Assembly: GCA_947490975.1 (NCBI GenBank)
Contig: CANLHV010000033.1
Location: 1 to 11,677, forward strand
Length of the DNA stretch: 11,677 bases
Reading direction: 5' to 3'
Source of the DNA: Acidimicrobiaceae bacterium
GTDB taxonomy: Bacteria > Actinomycetota > Acidimicrobiia > Acidimicrobiales > Ilumatobacteraceae
In this document: piece by piece, positions 1 through 7,867 of the stretch
How positions within the stretch are numbered: position 1 is the first letter of the stretch
How the letters are laid out: every line of letters starts with the position of its first letter
Made by a program: the position numbers and the translations under genes
Notes under the pieces: model-generated
Seen by the model: the letters and a program-made list of their open reading frames with translations, nothing else
The model's database searches: none
Told to the model about the DNA's origin: nothing

Positions 1-194
1 CCGTGTGGGTCACGAATATCGCCAGCGAAAACATCGATGCTGTCTCGAATCGATTGTTCAGACTCATCAAGCCAGCCCCAAGAGTTGAAAGAGTTGTATA
101 AAACGAAGGCTCGAACTTCGTGACCACTCTTGACCAGTGTTTCGACAACGTGCGAGCCGATAAAACCATCAGCGCCGGTGACAAGAATTTTCAC
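1..194 (-). CDS. legB: LegB-type NAD-dependent sugar-nucleotide 4,6-dehydratase, N-terminal part (runs off the left edge)
   Basis: Only the first 64 codons are present; the gene continues past base 1. They begin with a Rossmann fold signature, VTGADGFIGSH, typical of extended short-chain dehydrogenases that act on nucleotide sugars. The following stretch, VLYNSFNSWGWLD (residues 32-44), and the later GDIRDPHG are what I remember as hallmarks of LegB, the 4,6-dehydratase that starts legionaminic acid synthesis from a UDP- or GDP-GlcNAc substrate. I chose the GTG at 194 because MKILVTGADGF is the normal family N-terminus and an AGGA lies about 9 bases upstream. The gene starts 3 bases after the stop of a small membrane protein on the same strand, so the two are probably cotranscribed. 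The catalytic Tyr-x-x-x-Lys is outside the window, so activity cannot be judged. A related SDR epimerase/dehydratase of another sugar pathway is the alternative. Confidence 0.8.
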   Translation of the reverse strand, partial: MKILVTGADGFIGSHVVETLVKSGHEVRAFVLYNSFNSWGWLDESEQSIRDSIDVFAGDIRDPH

Positions 195-197
195 TGG

Positions 198-503
198 CTA
201 GTTTCCTAGTGAACCTGTGAGAGTAGAAAAAATAAATGCAACAACGACTGACACGATGACAGCAGCAAAAATGCCGATGGCGAGGGTGCCCAAACCTAAA
301 AACCCGGCAGACCGCAGCGTCTGATCTTTGGTCGAAGATTGATAGAAGTCGGTGTGTTTGTTGTCAACCCGAACCATTAGAGGTTTGTTTTGACCCTTAG
401 TGCGACCGCGATTAGTAAACCAAAATGCGATCATGCTCAGCACGATGATTGCGCTTGACCTGACCGTAACATCAAAGACGGTGAGTGACATGAGTATCGA
501 CAC
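198..503 (-). CDS. Small two-helix membrane protein of unknown function, upstream of legB
   Basis: A 101-residue protein that I do not recognise. It has two hydrophobic segments, one near the N-terminus (about residues 11-28, ending FWFTNRGR) and a longer one near the C-terminus (about residues 68-95, GLGTLAIGIFAAVIVSVVV), separated by a polar loop of about 35 residues. Placing the basic NRGRTKG segment on the cytoplasmic side would make this a hairpin with both ends outside, but the topology is uncertain. I prefer the GTG at 503 because a perfect AAGGAG (512-517) sits 8 bases upstream of it. An upstream GTG at 509 and an ATG at 491 are alternatives. The gene ends 3 bases before the legB start, so it likely forms an operon with it. 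Its start lies inside the first codons of the divergent protease gene. Confidence 0.65.
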   Translation of the reverse strand: MSILMSLTVFDVTVRSSAIIVLSMIAFWFTNRGRTKGQNKPLMVRVDNKHTDFYQSSTKDQTLRSAGFLGLGTLAIGIFAAVIVSVVVAFIFSTLTGSLGN

Positions 504-1653
504 AACCACAACTCCTTCCAGCGTATCGCCGACGGTCGCGGGCGAGCAGGAAACCGTTATTGCACCGCGTCAACGCAACATGTGGTGGGCACTTCCACTT
601 TTGACAATTGTTTGGCTTGTGACTGGAGCACTAATCACCTCGTCATTAGTGAAAATTAATTATTGGGAAGTCGCCCCAGGGTCAGCTGAAGAAGTTGCAT
701 CGCGATTTTCATTCGACAAAAACGCGCTGAGCCAGGTCACCCGTTATAAGACATCGGCACCAATATTGTTTGTTACCGCATATGGATCAAAGTTGAGCGC
801 ACTCGACGCACTCGTGGGTGTGCTTGACCCAGATGTCGATGTCTTGAATCGTGAAGAAAAGTTCGGCACCATAACACCGAGCGAGCAAAGACGTCTTGGT
901 TTTCAGGCGATGGCTTCGGCGAAACAGATCGCCGAATATGTAGCGCTCAATCGTCTTGGCTACGACGTTTCAATCGCATATGGCAAGTTGATTATCGAGA
1001 GGCTTGTCTGTGAAGATGCACCGCGGCCGCTAAGTGCATGCTTACAACTCAATCCTGGTGACACGATTACTGCATTTGATGGCATTGAAATACCCACGCT
1101 CTCAGATTTGATGCCGATCATCGCTGATTATTCACCAGGCGATGTGATTGAAGTGACGATTACCCCGCACAAAAAAAGTGAGAGCGTCAAGAAAAAAATC
1201 GAGTTAATGGTCAGTCCAGACGATCCAGACAGAACAATCATCGGGGTGTGGCCTGCCGATACGCGCACAGTCGATCTGCCATTCGAAGTTGATATTGATA
1301 CAGATTCGATTGGCGGTCCATCGGCTGGGTTGTCGTTCACTCTCGCGCTTCTTGATGAGTTGACCGCTGGCGAACTTACAGGTGGGGTGAAGGTTGCGGC
1401 GACCGGCACGATTGATGGCGACGAAAGTGTCGGTGCGATTGGTGCGTTGCGCCAAAAAACTGTTGCGGTTAAAGCATCGGGAGCAACAGTGTTTTTTGTG
1501 CCGAGTGCCCAAACACCCGAAGAGTTAAGTGCTGCGCGTCGAGTTGCTGGTTCGAAGTTGCGCATCGTTCCAGTTGCAAATCTTGGTGAAGCACTCAAAG
1601 TTTTAGAAGAGTTGGGTGGCGCTGTCATAAGCAATGACGCAATCGAACTATAA
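490..1653 (+). CDS. ylbL: YlbL-like membrane-anchored protease: PDZ domain plus Lon-type (S16) serine protease domain
   Basis: A 387-residue protein with a short polar cytoplasmic N-terminus, one membrane helix (about residues 33-52), a PDZ-like region (about 175-245, containing LNPGDTITAFDG) and a C-terminal Lon-type peptidase domain (about 262-375). The catalytic dyad is visible: Ser278 in GGPSAG and Lys323 in GALRQK, 45 residues apart, close to the spacing in Lon. There is no ATPase domain, as expected for the YlbL/Lon-like family, so it probably cleaves proteins outside the membrane without ATP. Known family members such as Bacillus YlbL have been linked to degradation of a cell-division inhibitor; the substrate here is unknown. 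I chose the ATG at 490 (GGTGAG 4 bases upstream); a GTG at 481 in the same frame, with TAACAT 8 bases before it, is a good alternative. The open frame extends further upstream to 400, but that part runs through the divergent gene. It lies 20 bases before the DivIVA-domain gene. Confidence 0.88.
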   Translation: MSIDTTTTPSSVSPTVAGEQETVIAPRQRNMWWALPLLTIVWLVTGALITSSLVKINYWEVAPGSAEEVASRFSFDKNALSQVTRYKTSAPILFVTAYGSKLSALDALVGVLDPDVDVLNREEKFGTITPSEQRRLGFQAMASAKQIAEYVALNRLGYDVSIAYGKLIIERLVCEDAPRPLSACLQLNPGDTITAFDGIEIPTLSDLMPIIADYSPGDVIEVTITPHKKSESVKKKIELMVSPDDPDRTIIGVWPADTRTVDLPFEVDIDTDSIGGPSAGLSFTLALLDELTAGELTGGVKVAATGTIDGDESVGAIGALRQKTVAVKASGATVFFVPSAQTPEELSAARRVAGSKLRIVPVANLGEALKVLEELGGAVISNDAIEL

Positions 1654-1661
1654 ATAGGGTT

Positions 1662-1667
1662 TAATCT
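1662..1667 (+). promoter_or_regulatory. Putative -10 element (TAATCT) of a leaderless promoter for the DivIVA-domain gene
   Basis: TAATCT fits the actinobacterial -10 consensus TANNNT and is followed by exactly 6 bases and then the ATG at 1674. This would place transcription start on the A of the start codon. No convincing ribosome binding site lies close to this ATG. No clear -35 was seen. The same geometry recurs before two other genes in the window. Confidence 0.45.
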
Positions 1668-1673
1668 TGCCTA

Positions 1674-3563
1674 ATGGCGATTAGCTTCTCGAAACCCGAC
1701 CCCTCATCGCCAGCCGCAGTCGGATCTGCTCAATTCAATGTCACGCGACGGGGATTTGACCAAGGCGAGGTTCGCGATTTTTTGCGAATGGTTTCGGCTG
1801 AACTGGCGCGTTTGCAAGAGCGGGAGAAGTTTTTAGAAAGCGAAATGCGTGCGATGCAGACTCGTGGGCTTTCAGACCCGGGTGTGCTCGACGAAGCGAC
1901 GGTTACGACATTATTAGGAGAAGAAACGGCACGTGTTTTGTCTGTCGCCCGTGAAGCCGCACAACAGATGCGAGATCGTGCTGCAGAAACAGCCGAGCGA
2001 ATTGTTCGCGAAGCGGCAAGTGAAGTTGCAAGAATACGTGAAGAAGCAGAAATCGAAGCGTCGCGACGTCGAAGCGACGCATCGTCCGATAGTGAGGCCG
2101 AGATTGAACTCGCAAAGCAACAAGGTCGCGAGATGGTCAATGAGGCTCGCGCGTATCGTGAAAAACTTCTTGCCGAACTCGCGAACCGACGCGAACTTGC
2201 AAGACAACAGATCGAAGAACTGATTCGACATCGCGACCGATTGAAAGAAGCATTTGAGCGAGCGAGTTTGGCAGCCAGCGGTGCAGTCGGCGATTTGACA
2301 GATTTTGATGCCGCAGCAGAAGAGTTTCAACAGGCAGTGCCGGTTGTCGAAGAAACAACGCCGATTAGTGCCGTCAAGCCTCAAGAGTCTGAGCCATCGA
2401 ATGTTTTGCCATTTGATCGCGAAAAATTTGAAGATGATGTCGAGCAACAGATTCAACCCATAAGCGAAGAATCAGCGCCAGAAATTATTGAAGACGAGAC
2501 TGTCGAGACTCCTGAAGTTGTGAAACCAGACAATGTTGTCGAAGTTGAAATAGTTGGTCGCATCGAAGAGAGTCAAAGCAAAGATGAAGAACCAGATAAT
2601 GATCATCGAGCAAACATTGTGCAGATGTTTGGTCGTACCTCGCGTCGCCTGCACCCTTCGACCGATAAACCAGAAGTAGAAACACAAGAGATCTCCCCGC
2701 CAGAGAAAGTTGAGATTGCTCAAGAGCCCGAGCCGACTCTTAAAAAGACAAGTGTTGACGATCTATTTGCCAGATTGCGTGAGGCCGGAGCCGAAAGCGT
2801 TGCAAGTTCGGTAAAGAACACAAAAACCCCGATAAAAAAAGAAAGATCTTCTGAGAAAAAAGCGAAAGTGCCGACGCCAATCGAGCCAGATTTGAAAATG
2901 TTTGAACGCCGAGATGCTGCCTTGGTCGCAGTCGATGAGGCTGTTGCCAAAAAGTTGAAACGAGTGCTTGCCGACGAAGAAAACGCAATGCTCAATTACC
3001 TGCAATCGAAGAAAGCGCAAGTTGCCCTTGAAAAAGTGCTGCCAAGCGTTGAGAATCAGCTGCAAAACTATGTTGAAGCAACAAGTAAAGAACTAATTGA
3101 AGCTGCAATGTCTGGCGCCCAGTCGCTTTCGAAGAGCTTGAAGGCCGACTTGCGCAAGAAAATCAGCAACACGACTGTGATGCAAGTGATGTCGAAAAAA
3201 CTCGCCGATGACATCGTTTATCCACTTCGTGAACGCATTCAAAAGTGCGTGGAGAACAGCGCGGGCAACGCGAGTGAAATGTCGAGTTTGATCCGCACTG
3301 TTTATCGCGAATGGAAGATGCAACAAATCGACAAGCTTGTTGGCGATATTTCGCGCCTTGCTTATAGTCGCGGTGCATATTTAGTTTTGGAGTCGGGAAC
3401 AAAAGTTTGTTGGATGGTTGACCCAAACGGACCACCATGTTCTGATGCTGAAGACAATTCGCTCGCTGGCGAAGTCGCGTGCGGTGAAAAATTTCCTACA
3501 GGACATGAGCACCCCGTTATTCACTCGGGATGTAAATGTCTTGTAGTGCCAGCGCCGCGATAG
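1674..3563 (+). CDS. DivIVA-domain coiled-coil protein with a phage gpF-like Cys/His-rich C-terminal domain
   Basis: A 629-residue protein. Residues about 13-60 form a DivIVA-type N-terminal domain (SAQFNVTRRGFDQGEVRDFL), which in known proteins senses curved membrane and organises poles or septa. A long charged coiled coil follows (about 78-195), then an acidic, Glu/Pro/Val-rich and probably disordered linker (about 200-400), then a helical region (about 405-570). The last 50 residues hold Cys579, Cys589, Cys603, His611, His613, His617, Cys620 and Cys622, in an order (Cys..PPC.DAEDN..AG....G..FPTGH....H.GC.C) that resembles the metal-binding end of the phage Mu gpF/minor head protein domain (PF04233). 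No other phage gene is near. The ATG at 1674 lacks a good ribosome binding site but has a leaderless-type -10. The gene sits between the YlbL-like protease and UPF0182 genes, suggesting an envelope or division role. The DivIVA call is firm; the gpF-like call is from memory of the family pattern. Confidence 0.85.
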   Translation: MAISFSKPDPSSPAAVGSAQFNVTRRGFDQGEVRDFLRMVSAELARLQEREKFLESEMRAMQTRGLSDPGVLDEATVTTLLGEETARVLSVAREAAQQMRDRAAETAERIVREAASEVARIREEAEIEASRRRSDASSDSEAEIELAKQQGREMVNEARAYREKLLAELANRRELARQQIEELIRHRDRLKEAFERASLAASGAVGDLTDFDAAAEEFQQAVPVVEETTPISAVKPQESEPSNVLPFDREKFEDDVEQQIQPISEESAPEIIEDETVETPEVVKPDNVVEVEIVGRIEESQSKDEEPDNDHRANIVQMFGRTSRRLHPSTDKPEVETQEISPPEKVEIAQEPEPTLKKTSVDDLFARLREAGAESVASSVKNTKTPIKKERSSEKKAKVPTPIEPDLKMFERRDAALVAVDEAVAKKLKRVLADEENAMLNYLQSKKAQVALEKVLPSVENQLQNYVEATSKELIEAAMSGAQSLSKSLKADLRKKISNTTVMQVMSKKLADDIVYPLRERIQKCVENSAGNASEMSSLIRTVYREWKMQQIDKLVGDISRLAYSRGAYLVLESGTKVCWMVDPNGPPCSDAEDNSLAGEVACGEKFPTGHEHPVIHSGCKCLVVPAPR

Positions 3564-3566
3564 TCT
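3561..3566 (+). promoter_or_regulatory. Putative -10 element (TAGTCT) for the UPF0182 gene, overlapping the preceding stop codon
   Basis: TAGTCT matches TANNNT and starts on the TAG stop of the DivIVA-domain gene. It is followed by 7 bases and then the GTG start at 3574, which has no Shine-Dalgarno sequence. This is one base longer than the spacing at the other leaderless-type starts, so support is weaker. Confidence 0.3.
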
Positions 3567-3573
3567 TTGCTGC

Positions 3574-6528
3574 GTGCGGAACCCCTCCGACTTACCCCGT
3601 AATCCACGCAGCCCGCGTTCAGGTGGTGGCGGATTTTCGCTGAGTTCGTTCAAACGTGGGCGAACAATTTGGTCAGCAATTTTGGCAGTGTTCGTCGTTG
3701 GCGGAATTTCGATCCGAAGTTTGGCCGGATTTTATGTAGATGTTCTTTGGCACAACTTGGTTGGTCGATCTGATGTTTTCTGGGGTGTGTTAACCACCAA
3801 AGTTGTTCTAGGCACAGTATTTGTAGTTATATTCACCCTGGCAGCGCTGATCAATTTATGGTTGGCCGATCGATTGGCGCCGAGCGATGTGCCAGTTTCG
3901 CTTGAGCAACGAGCTCTTGCGGGATATCGCCAACTTGTTGCATCGCGTCAGTGGTTGGTTCGTGTCGTTATTTCGTTCGTTCTTGGTCTGTTAGTCGGTT
4001 TGCCCGCGTCTTCGCAATGGCAAGACTGGTTGTTGTTCAGAAACGCACAGTCGTTCGACTTAAAAGATCCACTTTTTGATCGCGATGTCAGTTTCTATGT
4101 GTTTAAGTTGCCGTTTATCCAGTTTTTGATTAGTTGGTCTCTTGCTGCGCTGATTTTAATTTCGCTCGTCACGTTCATCGCACACTATTTAAATGGTGCG
4201 ATTCAATTGCAGACACAGGGTCGTCATGTCACACCTCAGGCCAAAGCACACATTTCGGTCTTGTTCGCGTTGATCGCCGTTTCAAGAGCCGTGAGCTACT
4301 GGTTTGGACGCTTTGAACTGACAATTTCGACTCGTGGTGTAGTGCAAGGTGCAACATTTACAGACGTAAATGCACAATTGCCTGCGACGAGTCTGATGAT
4401 TTTGGTTTCACTTGCGGTTGCGGCACTATTTTTATGGAATGTCTGGCAAAAGAGTTGGAGATTGCCGGTTCTTGCGACAGTTCTTTGGATCGTTGTCGCA
4501 TTAGTAGCCGGGCAGATCTACCCAGCGATCGTTCAGCGGTTTTCGGTGCAGCCAAACGTCAGCACCAAAGAGTTGCCATTTATTGAGCGCAACTTGTCGG
4601 CGACTAAAAATGCGATGGGTCTAGATTCGGTCAGAAGTGTCGAAGTTGAATACGAGCAGATCACAAGCGCTGATGTCGCTAGTGACTCAGAGCCGCTTTC
4701 TGACGTTCGCCAACTTGACCCAATTCAAATGCGAGACCGATTCGTATTAGATGAGGGGCAGACCTCTTTTTATGCAATTCGAGATCTAGACGTTGATCGT
4801 TACGAAATTGATGGTCGCGAACAACAAGTCTTGGTGGCTGCGCGCGAACTCAATACGGCTGGTATTCCGAACCGCACCTGGGTTTCGCGACACCTTCTAT
4901 ATACACACGGTTGCGGTTTGATCGCAGCTCCTGCGAGCAAAGTGACAGTTGACGGTCGTCCGATTTACACAGATCTAAAAATTGCTCGACCAGAGCTCTA
5001 TTTCGGTGAAGGTCTTGACTCGTATGCGTTGGTTAAGACTGGCGAAGCTGAGCAGGCTTGCGCGGATACAAAATCGCAGAAATATGCAGCCAAAGGTGGC
5101 GTTGAACTTTCATCACTCGTGCGTCGAGTTGCCTTTGCGGTTCACTTTGGTGAATACAACTTGTTCGGTTCATCTCTTTTAGATGACCAATCACAAATTG
5201 TCTTCATTCGCAATATCAAAGAACGCGTTGCCAAAGTTGCACCATTTTTGCGACTTGATGCCGACCCTTATCCAGTTGTTGTCGATTCAAAAGTTCAATG
5301 GGTTATTGACGCGTTCACTATTACGAACCGCTATCCATACGCCCAGCAGGCCAACATCGATCAACTAACGCTTGGCAGTGGTTTAAATACTTCGTTTAAC
5401 TATGTTCGCAACAGCGTGAAAATCGCGGTAGATGCCTACGACGGCTCGATGACTTTTTATGTCGTCGATCAAAATGATCCGATTATCAAAACTTGGCAGG
5501 CGGTGTTTCCGAAATTGTTTACTTCGGTTGATCTTGCGCCGAAAGAATTAGTAGATCACTTTAGGTATCCAGAAGATTTGTTCAGAGTGCAGACAAATAC
5601 TTATGGTCGCTATCAGTTCGAAGACGCAACTCTGTTTTTTAATCGCAATGCGGCCTGGAGCGTGGCTCAGGCACCTGCAACTGAACCTGAGGGTTTGACC
5701 GGTGTTGTTGCCGGAGATTTCACGACCGACTTGAATGCTGCAAACACTGGCGAAGTACGAGATGCAAGCGTGGCGCGATTCGAGCCTTATTACACGATGT
5801 TTCACGAACCACGTTCGAGCGAGAAGACGGGTGTCTTTTCGATGCTGCGACCGTTCGTGCCGTTCTCGGCTGACAACGCTCGAAAAGAGCTTCGTGCGTT
5901 CATGGTCGTATCGAGCGACCCAAAGACCTATGGGCAATTGACGATTTACAAAGTTGCTGAGCCACTGCCTGAAGGTCCGGCAACAGTTGCAGCAGAAATC
6001 GGTAGCGATCCCGTGGTCTCGCAGCAGATTACTTTGCTAGACCAAAGAGGGTCACGAGTTATTTATGGCGACCTGCAGATAATTAACGTCAGCAAAGGTC
6101 TGGTCTATGTTCGACCACTGTTTGTACGACCTGACGACCCGAGTGCCAAGCAGATTTTCGTTCGAAAGTTTTTAGCCTCTTATAACAATCGCGTTGTCAT
6201 GGCTGATGATCTAACAACCGCAATTTCTAAGTTGTTCCCTGGGTTCGACAAAGACCTTGGCGACCGCATTGATGACGGCACAGTCGAAGTATTACCAGAT
6301 GCATCTGGCGACTCTACAGATTCATCAACATCGTCAACCTTGCCATCGAGCGGTGGTAGTTCAGTGAATCTCGATACTCCGGCTGCGTTGCTCGCTCGAG
6401 CAGAAGAGTTATTTGCACAAGCAGATGCGGCGCTTGGCAGCACCCCACCTGACTTTGCGCTTTACCAAAAGCGCTTGGCCGAAGCACGCGAATTGGTCAG
6501 TCGCGCAATTGCTCTCGTCGGCAATTAA
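3574..6528 (+). CDS. UPF0182 (COG1615) family integral membrane protein
   Basis: A 984-residue protein, close to the usual 900-1000 residues of UPF0182. Seven hydrophobic helices are visible in the N-terminal third (about residues 31-50, 72-97, 128-144, 180-205, 226-242, 272-290 and 297-318). They are followed by the family signature around IYPAIVQRFSVQPN (about 315-328) and the segment PFIERNLSATKNAMGL. The remaining two thirds form a large soluble, probably extracytoplasmic domain. A Ser/Thr/Gly-rich linker (about 909-933) leads to a short helical tail. The function of the family is unknown; it is common in actinobacteria and usually lies near a YlbL-like protease, as here. I chose the GTG at 3574 because it leads directly into the basic N-terminus before the first helix and follows the previous stop by 10 bases. 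It ends 7 bases from the convergent coiled-coil gene, with no clear hairpin terminator between them. Confidence 0.93.
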   Translation: MRNPSDLPRNPRSPRSGGGGFSLSSFKRGRTIWSAILAVFVVGGISIRSLAGFYVDVLWHNLVGRSDVFWGVLTTKVVLGTVFVVIFTLAALINLWLADRLAPSDVPVSLEQRALAGYRQLVASRQWLVRVVISFVLGLLVGLPASSQWQDWLLFRNAQSFDLKDPLFDRDVSFYVFKLPFIQFLISWSLAALILISLVTFIAHYLNGAIQLQTQGRHVTPQAKAHISVLFALIAVSRAVSYWFGRFELTISTRGVVQGATFTDVNAQLPATSLMILVSLAVAALFLWNVWQKSWRLPVLATVLWIVVALVAGQIYPAIVQRFSVQPNVSTKELPFIERNLSATKNAMGLDSVRSVEVEYEQITSADVASDSEPLSDVRQLDPIQMRDRFVLDEGQTSFYAIRDLDVDRYEIDGREQQVLVAARELNTAGIPNRTWVSRHLLYTHGCGLIAAPASKVTVDGRPIYTDLKIARPELYFGEGLDSYALVKTGEAEQACADTKSQKYAAKGGVELSSLVRRVAFAVHFGEYNLFGSSLLDDQSQIVFIRNIKERVAKVAPFLRLDADPYPVVVDSKVQWVIDAFTITNRYPYAQQANIDQLTLGSGLNTSFNYVRNSVKIAVDAYDGSMTFYVVDQNDPIIKTWQAVFPKLFTSVDLAPKELVDHFRYPEDLFRVQTNTYGRYQFEDATLFFNRNAAWSVAQAPATEPEGLTGVVAGDFTTDLNAANTGEVRDASVARFEPYYTMFHEPRSSEKTGVFSMLRPFVPFSADNARKELRAFMVVSSDPKTYGQLTIYKVAEPLPEGPATVAAEIGSDPVVSQQITLLDQRGSRVIYGDLQIINVSKGLVYVRPLFVRPDDPSAKQIFVRKFLASYNNRVVMADDLTTAISKLFPGFDKDLGDRIDDGTVEVLPDASGDSTDSSTSSTLPSSGGSSVNLDTPAALLARAEELFAQADAALGSTPPDFALYQKRLAEARELVSRAIALVGN

Positions 6529-6535
6529 TTTTTCG

Positions 6536-6919
6536 TTACTTCGTTCGTCTGATCTGTTCAATAATTTCGGCAAGGTCTTGCCGAAACGCAATTTCGTAGC
6601 GTGCCTGCTCATTGGCAATACGAATTTGATTTGTGCGAAGTTGTTCGAGCGCTTCGCGTGATGCTGACTCATCGGCTGTTTTAGCGAGTGACTCAATTTC
6701 TGTACCAAGTTCGTGAAGTTGATGTGATAACTCGGTCGTCATTGTCTTGAGTCGTGCATCAATGATTGTTATTTTCTGGTCAAGACCATTTGTCGCTGCA
6801 GTCACCAATGAGAGCGCATTCGTTCGCTTTGTAAGTTCGCTGCGAAGCTCTGCAAGTTCGTTCTTCAAAAGTTCGAGGTCTGACTGTGTCGCCTTGGGTG
6901 TTCGTTTGAAGAGTGGCAT
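6536..6919 (-). CDS. Small coiled-coil protein of unknown function
   Basis: A 127-residue, highly charged protein with no hydrophobic segment. After a basic N-terminus (MPLFKRTPKATQ) almost the whole chain reads as alpha helix with heptad-like spacing of Leu, Ile and Ala, consistent with one long coiled coil (about residues 14-120). I do not recognise a named family. The ATG at 6919 is the first methionine of the frame. A CATAAT hexamer on this strand lies 10 bases upstream, and no ribosome binding site is visible. It is convergent with the UPF0182 gene and divergent from the tRNA. The even helical pattern and full-length open frame make it likely to be real rather than chance. A scaffold or cell-envelope helper role is possible but only a guess. 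Confidence 0.7.
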   Translation of the reverse strand: MPLFKRTPKATQSDLELLKNELAELRSELTKRTNALSLVTAATNGLDQKITIIDARLKTMTTELSHQLHELGTEIESLAKTADESASREALEQLRTNQIRIANEQARYEIAFRQDLAEIIEQIRRTK

Positions 6920-6929
6920 CGCATCAGCG

Positions 6930-6935
6930 ATTATG
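6930..6935 (-). promoter_or_regulatory. Putative -10 element (CATAAT) for the coiled-coil gene
   Basis: On the minus strand, CATAAT lies 10 bases before the ATG at 6919. This would give a leader of only about 3-4 bases, in keeping with the missing ribosome binding site. It differs from TATAAT by one base. No -35 was identified. Confidence 0.3.
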
Positions 6936-6964
6936 TCATGTCGCTGGTAGCCTGAGTGGCACGA

Positions 6965-7041
<77 letters not shown>

Positions 7042-7087
7042 ATTCTCTGTAAGTTGCTAGTCATCACTTTCGCTCATCGAGGTATCA

Positions 7088-7846
7088 ATGAACAGACTTG
7101 AACAAGTGCGATCAGTTCGCACAGCGCTTCGAAGCGGAACCCCAACCATTGGCAGCTGGATGCAAATTCCAGATTCAAACATCGCCGAAATCATGGGGCG
7201 TGCTGGTTATCAATGGGTGGCTATCGACATGGAGCATGGTCCGGTTGCTGTAAACCAATTGCCAGATATTTTTCGCGCACTCGAACTTGGCGGCACACTT
7301 CCACTTGCTCGAGTTGCCAGCCCTTTGCCGATTAATTGTCGGCAAGCACTTGACCAGGGTGCAGCAGGCGTCGTTGTGCCGATGATTTCTTCTGCTGCGC
7401 AATTGCAATCGATCATCAGCGAATGTCATTGGCCACCGCGCGGTCGTCGTGGTGTTGGGTTTCAACGCGCGAATGTTTTCGGCAAGTTTTTTGATGCTTA
7501 TATGCAAGAAGCACAAGAGTCGTTGGTAATCGCGCAAATTGAACACATTGATGCGGTCAACAATCTTGATTCAATTGTCAAAGTTGAGGGTCTTGACGCA
7601 ATCATGGTCGGGCCATACGACCTGTCGGCCTCACTTGGCATAACTGGCGACTTTGAAAATCAAAAATATAAAGATGTGCTGAGCAAGATTCTTGAAGTTT
7701 GTGCCAAGCAAAAGATGGCATGTGGCATTCACGTGGTGCAACCCGATACAAAAATGCTTGAGCAGAGAATCAACGAGGGCTACACCTTTATTGCTTACGG
7801 CGTAGATACGGTCTTTTTGAATCACAGCGCAACCGCACCCAAGTGA
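7088..7846 (+). CDS. HpcH/HpaI-family class II aldolase for 2-keto-3-deoxy (4-hydroxy-2-oxo) acids
   Basis: A 252-residue protein of the usual family length, a TIM barrel related to HpaI and 2-keto-3-deoxy-L-rhamnonate aldolase (RhmA). Family members reversibly add pyruvate to an aldehyde using a divalent metal. Visible active-site residues by family comparison: His50 in DMEHGP (catalytic base), Arg75 in PLARV (pyruvate binding), Glu152 in QIEH and Asp178 in VGPYDLS (metal ligands). The ATG at 7088 has GAGG 5 bases upstream. It lies 46 bases after the tRNA and 21 bases before the oxidoreductase gene. The aldehyde is not predictable from sequence. The KdnB/KdnA-like genes downstream suggest that it makes, rather than breaks, a 3-deoxy-2-ulosonic acid, possibly replacing KdsA. 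A degradative role in hexuronate or deoxy-sugar catabolism is the main alternative. Confidence 0.88.
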   Translation: MNRLEQVRSVRTALRSGTPTIGSWMQIPDSNIAEIMGRAGYQWVAIDMEHGPVAVNQLPDIFRALELGGTLPLARVASPLPINCRQALDQGAAGVVVPMISSAAQLQSIISECHWPPRGRRGVGFQRANVFGKFFDAYMQEAQESLVIAQIEHIDAVNNLDSIVKVEGLDAIMVGPYDLSASLGITGDFENQKYKDVLSKILEVCAKQKMACGIHVVQPDTKMLEQRINEGYTFIAYGVDTVFLNHSATAPK

Positions 7847-7855
7847 TTGAGAATT

Positions 7856-7861
7856 TAAACT
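7856..7861 (+). promoter_or_regulatory. Putative -10 element (TAAACT) of a leaderless promoter for the Gfo/Idh oxidoreductase gene
   Basis: TAAACT fits TANNNT and is followed by exactly 6 bases and the ATG at 7868, which has no clear ribosome binding site. This suggests an internal promoter inside the cluster, starting transcription on the start codon. No -35 match was seen. Confidence 0.4.
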
Positions 7862-7867
7862 AGACGA

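Noticed and set aside
400..489. Longer N-terminus for the YlbL-like protease starting at 400
   Set aside because: These 30 residues have no family match, run opposite the coding part of the small membrane protein, and end at an ATG and GTG with better start context.
1128..1634. Long minus-strand open frame opposite the protease domain
   Set aside because: It lies entirely opposite a well-supported gene, its translation is Ser/Thr/Ala-rich without motifs, and it looks like a codon-bias shadow.
2056..2078. Inverted repeat GCGTCGC ... GCGACGC (7-base arms, 9-base loop)
   Set aside because: It sits inside the Arg/Glu/Ala-rich coiled-coil coding region where such matches arise from repetitive codons, and there is no T-run or other sign of a terminator.
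5548..5937. 129-residue minus-strand open frame inside the UPF0182 gene
   Set aside because: No recognisable motif, composition unlike the neighbouring genes, and fully contained in a conserved gene.
6520..6545. Possible bidirectional terminator between the convergent UPF0182 and coiled-coil genes
   Set aside because: Only 7 bases separate the stops and no GC-rich stem could be found around the short T-run.
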